From assembly GCF_023078475.1 (NCBI RefSeq), contig NZ_CP095741.1, positions 3,658,001 to 3,722,000 on the forward strand: a stretch of DNA of 64,000 nucleotides. Direction: 5' to 3'. A model generated the notes under the pieces. It was not told where the DNA came from. It was given only the letters and a program-made list of their open reading frames with translations, and ran no database searches. The stretch comes from Luteibacter aegosomaticola (GTDB taxonomy: Bacteria > Pseudomonadota > Gammaproteobacteria > Xanthomonadales > Rhodanobacteraceae). Shown piece by piece: positions 7,951-19,141 of this stretch (the stretch's first letter is position 1; the number at the start of each line of letters is the position of its first letter). The position numbers were made by a program, and so were the translations under genes.

Positions 7951-9342
7951 TCAGTGCGGGCCGGCGGGTAGCACCAGGGTCACGCGCAGGCCGCCACCAT
8001 CGCGGTTGGCCAGGGCGATGCGGCCCCCGTGAGCCTCAGAAATTTCGCGGGCGAGGGCCAGACCAAGGCCCGTGCCCGAGCGCTTGGTGGAATAGAACGG
8101 TAGCAGCGCCTGGGCCAGCACCGTCTCGCTCATGCCCGGCCCCCGGTCGGAAACATCGATCAGGCAATCGCGGCCAACCACATGGACGCCCAGTGACACT
8201 TCCTCTTCGTCGCCACCGGCTTCGTGCGCATTTTTGATCAGGTTGATCAGCACCTGCTCGATCTGGGTCGGATCGAACCAGCCGGGATGCTCGGGCGGCG
8301 GCGCGCTCAGCTTGAAGCGGGCATGCAGGCCCAGTGCCTCGAGAAACGGCGCCCAGGCGACTTCGCGCGTCTGCGGCGCCGGCAGCTTGGCGAAGCTCGC
8401 ATAACCCGAGATGAAGCCATGCAGGTGCTTGGCGCGATCGCCGATCGACGCGAACACCCCGGGCAGGCGTGCCAGGTCGCCACGGCGTGCCAGCTCGGCA
8501 CCCGAGTGCGACAACGATGAAATCGGCGCGAGCGAGTTGTTGAGCTCATGGCTGATGACGCGGATGACGCGTTTCCAGGTGTGCACTTCCTGGCGTGACA
8601 ATTCGCGGGTCATCCGACGGTACAGCTGCAAGCGATGCGGGCGCCCCTGCAAGCGGAAGCCACGCTGCGAAAGATGGAAGGTTTCCTCGCTGCCCTCCAT
8701 TTCCACGGTGAACAGCGCATCCTCGCCCGCGGCGGCGGCCGTGCGCAGATTCTCTGGCATGGTGGCCAGCACGGTCGCGAAATCCAGCCCTGCCAGCGCC
8801 CTGCCCTCGTTGAACAGGTGGCGTGCGGCGATGTTCGCGTACGTGACCTTGCCCGAGGCGTCGGTCAGGACAAGCGCGACTGGCGTGTTCTGCACCACCG
8901 TATCGAGCAACAACTCTCGCTGGGCGAGGTGCTGCCGCTGGTCGCGCAGGATCGTGCCGAGCTGGTTGTGCATGCGGATCAGGTCACCCAGCTCGTCCAT
9001 GCGGTCGGTACCGATCGACATGCTGTAGTCGCCATCGCGATAGCTCGCCACGGCGCTCTCCAGCGCGCGCATCAGCCGCCGGATGGGCTCGACGAGCACG
9101 TGGGCCATCCACGCTGAAAGCGGTACGAGCAGGAGCAGGCAGATGATGAGCGCCGTGCGCATATCCAACGGCTGCGGCGTGCCCGGGACGACGGGGTGGC
9201 CCGGGTGTTTGCCGAGTTCATCCAGCCACGCCATGGCCTGCGGGAATGGCCAGATCGCGATACCCGCGAACACGAGCGCTCCCACGACCGCCGAGGCGCC
9301 GACGACAAGGGCCATCCGACCTTCCAGCGAGAAGCGCTTCAT
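7951..9342 (-). CDS. NtrY-like sensor histidine kinase
   Basis: A 463-residue membrane kinase. Two transmembrane helices (about 10-30 and 62-83) bracket a very short periplasmic loop of about 30 residues, so it probably senses within the membrane or cytoplasm. A HAMP domain (84-140) and a PAS domain (145-240) follow. The phospho-acceptor motif is ISHELNNSLAP with His265, and the ATPase boxes are NLIKNAHEA, DRGPGM and GTGLGLAL. HELNNSLAPI is typical of NtrY relatives. The ATG at 9342 is used; the longer frame overlaps the regulator gene. It lies 13 bases after the sigma-54 regulator gene and ends the ABC operon, so it presumably controls that operon. Confidence 0.92.
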   Translation of the reverse strand: MKRFSLEGRMALVVGASAVVGALVFAGIAIWPFPQAMAWLDELGKHPGHPVVPGTPQPLDMRTALIICLLLLVPLSAWMAHVLVEPIRRLMRALESAVASYRDGDYSMSIGTDRMDELGDLIRMHNQLGTILRDQRQHLAQRELLLDTVVQNTPVALVLTDASGKVTYANIAARHLFNEGRALAGLDFATVLATMPENLRTAAAAGEDALFTVEMEGSEETFHLSQRGFRLQGRPHRLQLYRRMTRELSRQEVHTWKRVIRVISHELNNSLAPISSLSHSGAELARRGDLARLPGVFASIGDRAKHLHGFISGYASFAKLPAPQTREVAWAPFLEALGLHARFKLSAPPPEHPGWFDPTQIEQVLINLIKNAHEAGGDEEEVSLGVHVVGRDCLIDVSDRGPGMSETVLAQALLPFYSTKRSGTGLGLALAREISEAHGGRIALANRDGGGLRVTLVLPAGPH

Positions 9343-9355
9343 GGGTGCGAACGTA

Positions 9356-10690
<1,335 letters not shown>

Positions 10691-10750
10691 TCGGTTCCTT
10701 TGCATGCGGTCATGGATGCGTCTCCCCGGGAAAAGGTTGCAATGCCCATT

Positions 10751-11965
10751 CTAGCCACGGGTCGCCTCCACGGGCGAGACCGCGGCGGCACGGAGGGCGG
10801 GAGCCAGTACCGCTAGCTGGCCTAGCAGCCACAGGGACAGGGCCCCGGCTGGCAGATAGCCCCAAGGCAGCCGGGGGAGCTCGTAATGCACCATCAGCAC
10901 CACGTTCATCCCGTAGGCCAACACCATACCTAAAGCAATTCCCATGCTAGCCAGCAGGAAATTCTCCGTTTGGAAATAGCGCAACACGTCGCCACGGGTA
11001 GCACCTAGCGCGCGGCGCACGCCAATCTGACGGCGCCGTTGAGCTACCCAGAAACTCGCGAGACCCACGATGCCCAGGGCGGTAATCGCCAGCAACACCA
11101 CACAAGCACCCACCAGCATGGCCGCAAGGGCCCGGTCGCTGGCGAAGAAATCGCTGCGAACTTCGGCGTACGTCGTCTTTTCCGTCACAACACGCCGTGC
11201 GTCCACCTTCTTCAAGGCCGCCGCAGCGGCGGCGAGCACCGTGCCGGCCTGTCCCGGCGCTGTACGAATCACGTAGCCAGCACCGTACGTAGGCAGCATG
11301 CGAAAGGGTGTGATGATGGCCTCGCCGATGGTGGCCCGGTTGAGGTCCGCATTGGCGAGGCGGCGAACGATACCGACCACACGATAACCATCGTCGCCCA
11401 CGTAGATCATTTGCCCCACCGCGTCTTTCCCGGGGAACAGGCGCGTAGCGGCCGGCTGGGTCAGCATGACCACGTGCGATGAAGCTACTTTCTTCGTCGC
11501 GATGTCGTCGATCCATCCGTATTCATCCGGTCGGATCCAGCGTCCTTCCTGCAGCTGGGCGCCGAGCAGTTGTGGCGCACGTTCGCCGTAGTACATAGCC
11601 ATACTGGCAACCGGCACTTTTTCGCTGAGATCCAGACGGACTCCGGACGTCCACGAGCGCCCACCGAACGGTAGCGAATTGATCGTCGACACATCCTCGA
11701 CGCCGTGGACGGCGCGCAGGGCCGCAAGATCGGCCTCGGCACGCGCATGGATATCCACACCCTGCCCCGGCGTGGACATGCGGATGGCTGCGATGCGGTC
11801 TTCATCGATGCCGCTAGGCGTATCCATCCAACGTATCCGGTCAGTCACCAGGAACACGGCGTTGCACACGATGGCGCAGGTCAGGGCGATCTGGAGGACC
11901 AGCAGCGTCGAGGTGATCCGGTGACGACGCAGGGCCGCCAAGATGGGAGCAATATCAAGGCGCAT
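10751..11965 (-). CDS. FtsX/MacB-like ABC transporter permease, pair 3 member B
   Basis: A 404-residue permease with one N-terminal transmembrane helix (about 20-40, LVLQIALTCAIVCNAVFLV), a large periplasmic domain (about 50-270) and three C-terminal helices, the MacB/FtsX layout. The C-terminal cytoplasmic loop carries RRRQIGVRRALGATRGDVLRYF, the coupling element that touches the ATPase. It closely resembles the products of the genes at 13267-14487 and 15822-17042 and represents the B type of the three permease pairs. It starts one base after the stop of its partner at 11967-13277. The substrate is unknown; MacB-family complexes extrude peptides, antibiotics or lipids from the periplasm. Confidence 0.92.
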   Translation of the reverse strand: MRLDIAPILAALRRHRITSTLLVLQIALTCAIVCNAVFLVTDRIRWMDTPSGIDEDRIAAIRMSTPGQGVDIHARAEADLAALRAVHGVEDVSTINSLPFGGRSWTSGVRLDLSEKVPVASMAMYYGERAPQLLGAQLQEGRWIRPDEYGWIDDIATKKVASSHVVMLTQPAATRLFPGKDAVGQMIYVGDDGYRVVGIVRRLANADLNRATIGEAIITPFRMLPTYGAGYVIRTAPGQAGTVLAAAAAALKKVDARRVVTEKTTYAEVRSDFFASDRALAAMLVGACVVLLAITALGIVGLASFWVAQRRRQIGVRRALGATRGDVLRYFQTENFLLASMGIALGMVLAYGMNVVLMVHYELPRLPWGYLPAGALSLWLLGQLAVLAPALRAAAVSPVEATRG

Positions 11966-11966
11966 G

Positions 11967-13277
11967 TCACTGGCTCTTCAGATGGAGGCCCGGAGGCACC
12001 TGGCAGGCGCGCCATGCTGGCAACAGTCCAGCAAGCAACGCCGCAAGCACTGATAGCACGAACGTGGTGAGTAACATGGATAGATCCATGTGGGCGAGCT
12101 GCGCACTGCGGTTGGGGTTCAGGCGGACAAGCAAGAGGCCAACCCAGGCAAGCGCCAGACCCACCACCCCGCCAGCCAGACCGATCATGCCGGCCTCCAC
12201 CAACAGCTGGGTGAAGATATCGCGCCGGGAGGCACCGAGTGCGCGGCGCACGCCAAGCTCTCCCGCGCGACGCAGGAACTTCGCCAGCATCAGGCCAACA
12301 GTGTTCACCAGGCAGACGACGAAGAACGCAGAGGCGAGCCAGAACTGCAGCCGTACGTCGCTAGGCACGACGCCCTCTTCATCCATCAGTGCCTCGACGC
12401 TCGTCAGCTGGGCTGGCTTCAACAGTTCGAAGCGGCCCAATGCGTGCTGTTCGCGGACGTAATCGTTCAGATAAGCCAGGTAGGCACCGGCGGCGGCTGG
12501 CGAATCCAGCTGTACCCAGAACTGCAGCCACGCACACTGCGCCGTTTCCATCTTGACCTCTTCCGTACTGCCTGCCCCCCAGCAATGGATGCCACCGGCA
12601 CGTGGAAGCTGTGTCTGGCGCGCCGTGGTCAGCGGTACAAAAACATCCTCGCCGCTTGCGAATGCACCCACGTTCACGTCATAAAAATGCGGTATTGGAC
12701 GCCACGGCCGCAGGACACCGACAACGCGCAGCGACGTGTCGTTAACCTGGATGGATCGCCCTACGCTGTTGCCGCCGCCGAAGAGACGCAGATTCAACGC
12801 ATCGCTGATTACCGCGATATGGGCGCGGTTCTCGTCGTCGGCGGCCGCCCAGCCCTGTCCGAACTGGAACGGCACGTCGAACATCGGAAAGAAATCGGCA
12901 CTGGTATAGCGCGCAGGCATGATGAACGGATCGATCGACGGATCATCGGGCCGGAGTGTCACCTCGCCACCCAACATGAGCGCCTGGTGTGTCGCGCGAC
13001 GGGCGTGCAACAACGCCATGCCATCGGTCCACGTCACCTGGTCGGGCGGGAGCGGCTCGTTCACAGAATCCGCGCTGCGCGGCTCCATGCGTGGCATGTA
13101 GATGCTGCCGCTACGGCCCGGCAGGGGATCGCCGTTGAGCACGTGCAGCGCCGTTAGCGTCGTCATGCACGCGCCGATGCCCAGGGCCACGGCGACCACC
13201 ATGAGCAGCGTGAGCATGGGGTTCCGGCGCAAACTGCGCACCGCCATCTCGAGGTAGTAAGCGAACTCAGTTCCCAC
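11967..13277 (-). CDS. FtsX/MacB-like ABC transporter permease, pair 3 member A
   Basis: A 436-residue A-type permease of the tandem set, with an N-terminal helix (about 18-40, NPMLTLLMVVAVALGIGACM), a periplasmic domain and three C-terminal helices with RRAGELGVRRALGASRRDIF as the coupling segment. It appears to begin at a GTG (13275-13277) that overlaps the end of the preceding permease gene by 11 bases; no ATG gives the AYYLEMAVRSLRRN family N-terminus. The overlap implies translational coupling. It resembles the genes at 14487-15797 and 17055-18362. Confidence 0.91.
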   Translation of the reverse strand: MGTEFAYYLEMAVRSLRRNPMLTLLMVVAVALGIGACMTTLTALHVLNGDPLPGRSGSIYMPRMEPRSADSVNEPLPPDQVTWTDGMALLHARRATHQALMLGGEVTLRPDDPSIDPFIMPARYTSADFFPMFDVPFQFGQGWAAADDENRAHIAVISDALNLRLFGGGNSVGRSIQVNDTSLRVVGVLRPWRPIPHFYDVNVGAFASGEDVFVPLTTARQTQLPRAGGIHCWGAGSTEEVKMETAQCAWLQFWVQLDSPAAAGAYLAYLNDYVREQHALGRFELLKPAQLTSVEALMDEEGVVPSDVRLQFWLASAFFVVCLVNTVGLMLAKFLRRAGELGVRRALGASRRDIFTQLLVEAGMIGLAGGVVGLALAWVGLLLVRLNPNRSAQLAHMDLSMLLTTFVLSVLAALLAGLLPAWRACQVPPGLHLKSQ

Positions 13278-14487
13278 GGGTAGCCTCGACCGGTGGTACG
13301 CGCGAGGCGCGCTGGGCGGGCGCGTACACCGCCGCCTGTCCCAGGAGCCACAGGACCACGGCGCCCAGCGGCAAGTAAGTCACCGGCAGGCGCGGGAGTT
13401 CGTAGCGCACCATCAACACGATGTTGATCCCGTAGGCCAGCAGCATGCCCAGAACGATACCCATCGTCGCCAGCAGGAAGTTCTCGGTCTGGAAGTAGCG
13501 CAGGACGTCGCCGCGCGTGGCCCCCAACGCCCGGCGCACACCGATCTGCCGCCTGCGCTGCGAAACCCAGAAGCTGGCGAGGCCCACGATGCCTAGTGCG
13601 GTCACGATCAGCAGTGCGATGCACACGCCCACGAGGAGCCTCGTCATGGCGCGGTCGCTGGCAAAGAAGGTGTCGCGCACGTCGCTGTAGTGCCGCTTGC
13701 TCAGGATCACGCGATTCGGATCCATCTCGCGCAACTTCGCGACGGCCGCCTTGATGACGCTATCGGCCTGCCCCGGCTTCGTGTGGAAAACGTAGGTGGC
13801 ACCCAGGCCTTCGGTCATGCGTACGGGCAGGAAGATGCTTCCATAGGTGGTGGCGCGATCGTTGACGTTCGGCCGTGCGATGTCTTGCGTGACACCAATG
13901 ATCTGCAGCGGGATGTCGTCGTAGTAGATCGTCTTGCCTAGCGCATGGCCTTCGAAGAGCCGGTCGGCTACGAACTTCGTGACGATGGCGACGTGGGGAA
14001 TGATGACGTCCTTGCTGCCGCCGGTAATGTCGTCGAGCCACGCATACTCATCCGAGCGGAAGTTGCGCCCTTCGAGCATCTCGGCACCCAGGGTCGGCAA
14101 CAGGTTCTCGCCGTAGTAGTTGGTCACGTTCATCACTGGGGCGACGACGTTCGGGTCCAGCTTGATGCCCGAATTCCAGGACTCCTTGCCCAACGGAATC
14201 TGGTTCGCGAGCGTCACCTGGTCCACACCGGGAATGGTACGCAGGGCGGCCAGGGTCCCATTGATTCGCCCGTGCATGTCAGGCGTGTCGCCGATGTTCA
14301 CGGGGCGGACATCCACCACGTTCGCCTCGTCCACGCCCGAGCTGATGTGCATCCAGTCAAGCCGCTGGCGCACAAGGAACACCGCATTGCAGACGATCGC
14401 GCACGTCAGCGCGATTTCCAGGACCAGCAGGACCGCGGTCACCTTGTGGCGGTGAAGCGTCGACAGGATGGGACGGATATCGAGCAT
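13267..14487 (-). CDS. FtsX/MacB-like ABC transporter permease, pair 2 member B
   Basis: A 406-residue B-type permease. The start is the ATG at 14485-14487 (MLDIRPILSTLHRHKVTAVL), which overlaps the stop of the upstream partner by one base (TGATG). The longer in-frame extension to 14664 is anti-parallel noise from the neighbouring gene. One N-terminal helix, a periplasmic domain and three C-terminal helices are visible. The C-terminal loop RRRQIGVRRALGATRGDVLRYFQTE is nearly identical to that of the gene at 10751-11965, pointing to a recent duplication of the pair. Confidence 0.92.
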   Translation of the reverse strand: MLDIRPILSTLHRHKVTAVLLVLEIALTCAIVCNAVFLVRQRLDWMHISSGVDEANVVDVRPVNIGDTPDMHGRINGTLAALRTIPGVDQVTLANQIPLGKESWNSGIKLDPNVVAPVMNVTNYYGENLLPTLGAEMLEGRNFRSDEYAWLDDITGGSKDVIIPHVAIVTKFVADRLFEGHALGKTIYYDDIPLQIIGVTQDIARPNVNDRATTYGSIFLPVRMTEGLGATYVFHTKPGQADSVIKAAVAKLREMDPNRVILSKRHYSDVRDTFFASDRAMTRLLVGVCIALLIVTALGIVGLASFWVSQRRRQIGVRRALGATRGDVLRYFQTENFLLATMGIVLGMLLAYGINIVLMVRYELPRLPVTYLPLGAVVLWLLGQAAVYAPAQRASRVPPVEATRGN

Positions 14488-15797
14488 CACTGACTCTTCA
14501 GCTGAAGGGCGGGAGTGATCTGGCAGGCGCGCCAGGCCGGCAACAGGCCCGCCACGACCGTGGCGCCGATGGCAACGGCGAACGTGGCGACGAGCATGTC
14601 CATGTCCAGGTGGGCGAGCGATGCGTACTGGTCGGGCTGCTGCCGAACCATCCACAGGCCGCACAGGGCCAGCAGCAGGCCACCGACACCACCGGCGACG
14701 CCAACGATGCCCGCCTCAGTCACAAGCTGGGCGAAGACGGCGCCCCGCGAGGCACCCAGGGCGCGGCGTACGCCCACTTCGGCCGAGCGGCGCATGAACT
14801 TGGCAAGCATCAACCCGACGGTGTTCACGAGGCAGACCACGAAGAAACCCAGGGCGAGCCAGACCTGCAGGTGCACATCACTGGGCACCACCTTCTGGAA
14901 ATCCAGCCACTCGACGACGTTGCGCAAACGTACGTTCACCGGCATAAGGAAGCGACCAGCCGCCCGCTGGTCTTCCGAATAGTGGACGAGGAACGCTTTG
15001 TAGGCGGCAACGTGGGCGGGATCATCGATTTCGACCCACAGCTGCAACCAGGTGCAGTTCGACGTTTCGAGCGTGGTTTCCTCCACGTTGGCGCCCACGC
15101 CCCAGCAATCGCGCGAACCGGCGCGCGGTCCGCGGATGTCACGCGCCGTGCCAAGGGGCATGTAGACGTCCTCGCTCTCGGCGTAATTACCGGCGTTGAG
15201 GTCGTAGAAATGCGGGTGTGGTCGCCAGGGTTCGATGACACCGATCACGCGCAGGTCCGCACCGTTGAAGCGCACCGTCCGGCCCGTGCTGTCCTCGCCA
15301 TGGAACAGCTTCTCGTTGAGATCGCTGCTGATGACTGCGATGCGTTCCCGACGCTCATCCTCCGTCGCCGACCATGTGTGGCCGTACTTCAACGGCACAT
15401 CGAACATCGCGAAGAACTCGGCCGTCGTATACCTGGCGTGGACAAAGAACGGATCCTGTGACGGATTGGCCGGCTGCACGGGCGCCATGCCACCGGTCAT
15501 CAGCACCTGGCGATCCGCACGATGCGCCTTCAGCAAGGCCATGCCGTCTTGCCAGGAAACCTGCTCCGGGGGCTCGCCACGGGAATAAAAGCCATTGTCC
15601 TTGTCGCGCGGCTCAAGCTGCGGCGTGAACAGCGCGTGGCTCTTCTCCGGGATCGGGTCGCCCGACACCACGTGCAGCACGGTGAGCGTGGTCATGCAGG
15701 CACCAATGCCCATCGCCACCGCCAGCACCATGAGCGCCGTGAGGGCCTTGCTTCGCTTAAGGCTACGCAAGGCCAGCTCGAGGTAATAACCGAACAT
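14487..15797 (-). CDS. FtsX/MacB-like ABC transporter permease, pair 2 member A
   Basis: A 436-residue A-type permease beginning MFGYYLELALRSLKRSKALT at the ATG 15795-15797, which has GGAG five bases upstream. The N-terminal helix is at about 18-38, the periplasmic domain follows, and the C-terminal helices carry the RRSAEVGVRRALGASRGAVF coupling loop. The periplasmic part has paired Cys in the RDCWGVGANVEETTLETSNC region, also seen in the paralogue at 11967-13277 and probably forming a disulfide. It lies 24 bases after the gene at 15822-17042. Confidence 0.92.
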   Translation of the reverse strand: MFGYYLELALRSLKRSKALTALMVLAVAMGIGACMTTLTVLHVVSGDPIPEKSHALFTPQLEPRDKDNGFYSRGEPPEQVSWQDGMALLKAHRADRQVLMTGGMAPVQPANPSQDPFFVHARYTTAEFFAMFDVPLKYGHTWSATEDERRERIAVISSDLNEKLFHGEDSTGRTVRFNGADLRVIGVIEPWRPHPHFYDLNAGNYAESEDVYMPLGTARDIRGPRAGSRDCWGVGANVEETTLETSNCTWLQLWVEIDDPAHVAAYKAFLVHYSEDQRAAGRFLMPVNVRLRNVVEWLDFQKVVPSDVHLQVWLALGFFVVCLVNTVGLMLAKFMRRSAEVGVRRALGASRGAVFAQLVTEAGIVGVAGGVGGLLLALCGLWMVRQQPDQYASLAHLDMDMLVATFAVAIGATVVAGLLPAWRACQITPALQLKSQ

Positions 15798-15821
15798 CAC
15801 TACTCCTTCAGGTGACGCGGA

Positions 15822-17042
15822 TCAGACGCTCCGCGTCGCTTCCACCGGCGAGACCTTCGAGGCTCGCAGCGCCGGGGCGAACACCGCGGCCTGGCCGAGC
15901 GCCAGCAGCAACACCACGCCCACGCCCACATAGGTGACCGACACGCGGGGCATCTCAAAGTGCGTAAGCATCCACTGGCTGAGGCCGAGCGCCAGCGCGG
16001 TACCAACCACCGCGCCACCCAGGGCGATCAGGAAGTTCTCGGTCATGAAGTAGCTGAGGATATCGGAGCGGCGCGCACCCAGCGCACGACGCACGCCGAT
16101 TTGCTTGCGACGCTGCCCCACCCAGAAGCTCGACAGACCCACGATACCGGCCGCGGTGATCGCCAGCAGCACGGCGCACACGATGCTCATCAGGATCGCC
16201 ATGCCGCGATCGGCTTCATACGCCTTGGCGCGCACGGTTTCGAAGGTGCGCAGGCCGTACTTCTCCGGCAACACGCGCATGCGGCTGACCTTGAAAAGAG
16301 CCCCCGGGATCGCTTTGAACACGGCATCTTGCTGGCCCGGCTTGGTGCGGATCAGGAACTGCTGGTAGCCACTGTCGAAGCGCACCGGCATCAGGGTCAC
16401 GTTATCCATGTGGTCCCACTCTACCCAGGGCACGGTCAGCTTCTCGACGATGCCGATGACGGTGGAGGGCTTGCCCTTCGCGTAATAGATGGTCTTGCCC
16501 AGTGCGCTCACCCCCGGGAAAAGCTTATCCGCGATCGCCTTGGTGATGATCACCTGCGGCGGCGCAGGCGTACTCTGCGGTCCCACGGTCACGACCTCGG
16601 ACGGGTTGAAGTTGCGCCCGGCGATCAGCTTCACACCCAGGGTCTTGAGCGCCTGCTCGTCGACGAAGTACAGGGCGCTGGGCACGCTGTCCTTGGTCTT
16701 GTTCGGATCGATCTGCATGCCGGTCGACCAGCCGCCCTGACGCAGCGGGTAGGCGTTGGTGCTATAGGCGGATTCCACGCCCGGGATGTTGCGCAGCGCT
16801 GCCACGTCGGTCTGGGTCAGCGGAATGAAGCTATCCGGCTTACCCACGTAGCGGTTCAGCACCGCGATGACATTGCTTTCGTCCATGCCGGTCGTGCGGT
16901 TTACCCGGTCGACGCGCTGGTGGACGATGAAGAGCGCGTTGCACACGATCGCCAGCGTCAGCGCGATCTGCAGCGCGATGAGGATGGTGCCGGCCTTATG
17001 CCTGCGCAGCGCGGAGAGGATGGGTTTGATCTGGAGATTCAT
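15822..17042 (-). CDS. FtsX/MacB-like ABC transporter permease, pair 1 member B
   Basis: A 406-residue B-type permease starting MNLQIKPILSALRRHKAG. It has the same layout as its two paralogues downstream: one N-terminal helix (about 19-41), an extracytoplasmic domain, and three C-terminal helices with RRKQIGVRRALGARRSDILS. It is the most divergent of the three B members by eye. It follows the A member of pair 1 after 12 bases. Confidence 0.92.
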   Translation of the reverse strand: MNLQIKPILSALRRHKAGTILIALQIALTLAIVCNALFIVHQRVDRVNRTTGMDESNVIAVLNRYVGKPDSFIPLTQTDVAALRNIPGVESAYSTNAYPLRQGGWSTGMQIDPNKTKDSVPSALYFVDEQALKTLGVKLIAGRNFNPSEVVTVGPQSTPAPPQVIITKAIADKLFPGVSALGKTIYYAKGKPSTVIGIVEKLTVPWVEWDHMDNVTLMPVRFDSGYQQFLIRTKPGQQDAVFKAIPGALFKVSRMRVLPEKYGLRTFETVRAKAYEADRGMAILMSIVCAVLLAITAAGIVGLSSFWVGQRRKQIGVRRALGARRSDILSYFMTENFLIALGGAVVGTALALGLSQWMLTHFEMPRVSVTYVGVGVVLLLALGQAAVFAPALRASKVSPVEATRSV

Positions 17043-17054
17043 GCCAGCGTGCCC

Positions 17055-18362
17055 TTAGTTGGACTTCAGCTGCCACGCCGGCTGCACCTGAGCGGCGCGC
17101 CACGTGGGATAGAAAGCGGCGATCACCGAGGCGCCAATAGCGGTCAGCAACGTCAGGGCGATCAGCGTGGGATCGAGCGTGGCCAGGTGGGCGATGCGCT
17201 CGGGGAAGACCAGCTTGGTCCCGAGGGTACCCAGGCCCGTGAGTATCAGGCCGAGCAAGCCACCCGCCACACCGACGGATCCTGCTTCGATCAGGAACTG
17301 CGCATAGATCGTGGCACGCGACGCCCCCAGGGCACGGCGGACACCGATCTCCGGCGCACGACGCATGAACTTCGCCAGCAACAGACCCACCGTATTGACC
17401 AGGCAGATCGCAAGGAAGCCAAGCGAGACGATCAGCGAGATCGACGATTCCTTCGGCACGACCTTCTGCACATCGAGCCAGTCGACGACATTGCGCACTT
17501 TCACGTTCGGCGCCCAGTTCCAGCGGCCGGCGCGTTGTTGTTCAGCGGCATAGCCGTTGAGGTAGTTGCGGTAGGCATCCACTTCGCTCTGTGAGCTCAT
17601 CTCGCTCCACAGCGAAAGCCAGATGCACTCCGAATGCAGGTAACCATCCCACCCCTGCTCCGGCTCCTTCACGCAGTTATTGTTGCCGTTGGTGGGCAGC
17701 TGCAGATCGATGGCGCGAGTGAACGGCATGAACACCGCCGCGCCGTCGTCAAAGCCACCCGTGTTCGGTACGTCGAAGAACACCGGCTGCGGTGCCCAGT
17801 TGTCGATCACACCGACGATCTGGAACAGACGGCCATCAAGGTTGATCTGCTTGCCGACGCTCTGGCCGCCGTTGAACACCTTGTCGTTGAGTTCACGCGA
17901 GATCACCACGACGCTGGCGTGCTTTTCGTCGTCGTCACGGGTCCAGCCCCGGCCCTGGATGAACGGCACATCGAACATGTCGAACATGTCGGCGCCGTTC
18001 GCGTACGCACCTTCGCGCATGGGCAGGCGGGACGGATCATCCGGGATCACCGAGACGTTCACCGGGTAGATGATCGACTGGCGGGCCGCCTTGTGGGCGC
18101 GGTAGATCGCGGTGGCGTCGATATACGACAGCGACGGCGGCGGCTCCCCGTTCTCGATGTTCTCCGGACCGAACGCATCGACCTGCGTGTTGTACAGAAC
18201 GTGCGACTTCTGCGGGATCGGATCACGCGACGTGGCGCGGTATACCGAGTACGTCGTCATCGATGCGGCCACGCCGAAACCGATGGCCATCACCATAAGG
18301 GCGGTGAGCATCGGGTTCTTGCGCAGGCTACGCAGGCCCAGCTGGAGGTAATAGGCGAACAT
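17055..18362 (-). CDS. FtsX/MacB-like ABC transporter permease, pair 1 member A
   Basis: A 435-residue A-type permease. The ATG at 18360-18362 (MFAYYLQLGLRSLRKN) is preferred to an upstream GTG because it matches the paralogues; GAAGG lies eight bases ahead. It has an N-terminal helix, a periplasmic domain with several Cys, and three C-terminal helices with the RRAPEIGVRRALGASRATIY coupling loop. It is the first permease after the ATPase gene, separated from it by 29 bases. Pair 1 is probably the ancestral pair, because it is next to the ATPase; pairs 2 and 3 would then be duplicates. Confidence 0.92.
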   Translation of the reverse strand: MFAYYLQLGLRSLRKNPMLTALMVMAIGFGVAASMTTYSVYRATSRDPIPQKSHVLYNTQVDAFGPENIENGEPPPSLSYIDATAIYRAHKAARQSIIYPVNVSVIPDDPSRLPMREGAYANGADMFDMFDVPFIQGRGWTRDDDEKHASVVVISRELNDKVFNGGQSVGKQINLDGRLFQIVGVIDNWAPQPVFFDVPNTGGFDDGAAVFMPFTRAIDLQLPTNGNNNCVKEPEQGWDGYLHSECIWLSLWSEMSSQSEVDAYRNYLNGYAAEQQRAGRWNWAPNVKVRNVVDWLDVQKVVPKESSISLIVSLGFLAICLVNTVGLLLAKFMRRAPEIGVRRALGASRATIYAQFLIEAGSVGVAGGLLGLILTGLGTLGTKLVFPERIAHLATLDPTLIALTLLTAIGASVIAAFYPTWRAAQVQPAWQLKSN

Positions 18363-18391
18363 GGGGGCCACCTTCGGCGCAGGGCCAGGGA

Positions 18392-19108
18392 TCAGGAACG
18401 GGCGGTATGGGCGTGCGTATGGGCGTGGAAGCGCGGCTCTTCGGAGAGGTCCACCACCTGGCCATCGATCACGTGCACGTTGCGCTGGGCGCGGGCGGCG
18501 AGTTCGGGATCATGGGTGACCATGACGATGGTGGCGCCTTCGCGGTGGATCTCCTCAAGCAGCTCCATGACGCCGCGGGCCATCTGCGTATCCAGGTTAC
18601 CGGTCGGTTCGTCGGCCAGGAGCAGGCGGGGCGAACCGGCCAACGCGCGGGCAATGGCGACGCGCTGCTGCTGACCACCGGAGAGTTCGGCCGGATAGTG
18701 GCGGGCACGCGCGGCCAGGCCAACGCGCTCCAGCGCGTCCATGATCCGCTGCTTGCGCTCCGGCCCCTTCATGCCGCGATAGCGCAGCGGCACTTCCACG
18801 TTGTCGTAGACGTTGAGGTCGGGGATCAGGTTGAACGCCTGGAAGATGAAGCCGATCTTTTCGTTGCGGATCTTCGAACGGGCGTTGTCGTTGAGCTGGC
18901 TTACCTCGATGCCATCCAGGTGGTATTCGCCACCGGTGAAGGTTTCGAGCAGGCCCGCGATGGTGAGGAAGGTGGTCTTGCCCGAACCCGACGGGCCGGT
19001 GACGGCGACGAACTCGCCTTCCTTCACGTCGATGTTGAAATCGCGCAGCGCGTAGGTCTCGACGACTTCCGTGCGGTAGACCTTGGCGAGGTGGTTCATC
19101 TTCAGCAT
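18392..19108 (-). CDS. ABC transporter ATP-binding protein (MacB/LolD type)
   Basis: A 238-residue cytoplasmic ATPase with Walker A GPSGSGKT (38-45), Q-loop Q90, signature LSGGQQQRVAIARAL (142-156), Walker B LLLADEP (162-168) and switch His199. The GNLD motif after Walker B is typical of the LolD/MacB/FtsE class. It is the only ATPase in the locus, so it would have to energise all three permease pairs. The C-terminus carries an unusual His-rich tail (HAHTHAHTA, last 11 residues). GAGGGA precedes the ATG at a good distance. The adaptor gene lies 33 bases upstream. Confidence 0.95.
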   Translation of the reverse strand: MLKMNHLAKVYRTEVVETYALRDFNIDVKEGEFVAVTGPSGSGKTTFLTIAGLLETFTGGEYHLDGIEVSQLNDNARSKIRNEKIGFIFQAFNLIPDLNVYDNVEVPLRYRGMKGPERKQRIMDALERVGLAARARHYPAELSGGQQQRVAIARALAGSPRLLLADEPTGNLDTQMARGVMELLEEIHREGATIVMVTHDPELAARAQRNVHVIDGQVVDLSEEPRFHAHTHAHTARS

Positions 19109-19141
19109 GTCGGTTCCCTCGTGGATAAGTGGTTTGAACGG

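Noticed and set aside
15960..17594. A 544-codon plus-strand open frame across the permease genes
   Set aside because: Antisense to two permease genes with strong membrane-protein features; the shadow frame shows no domain.
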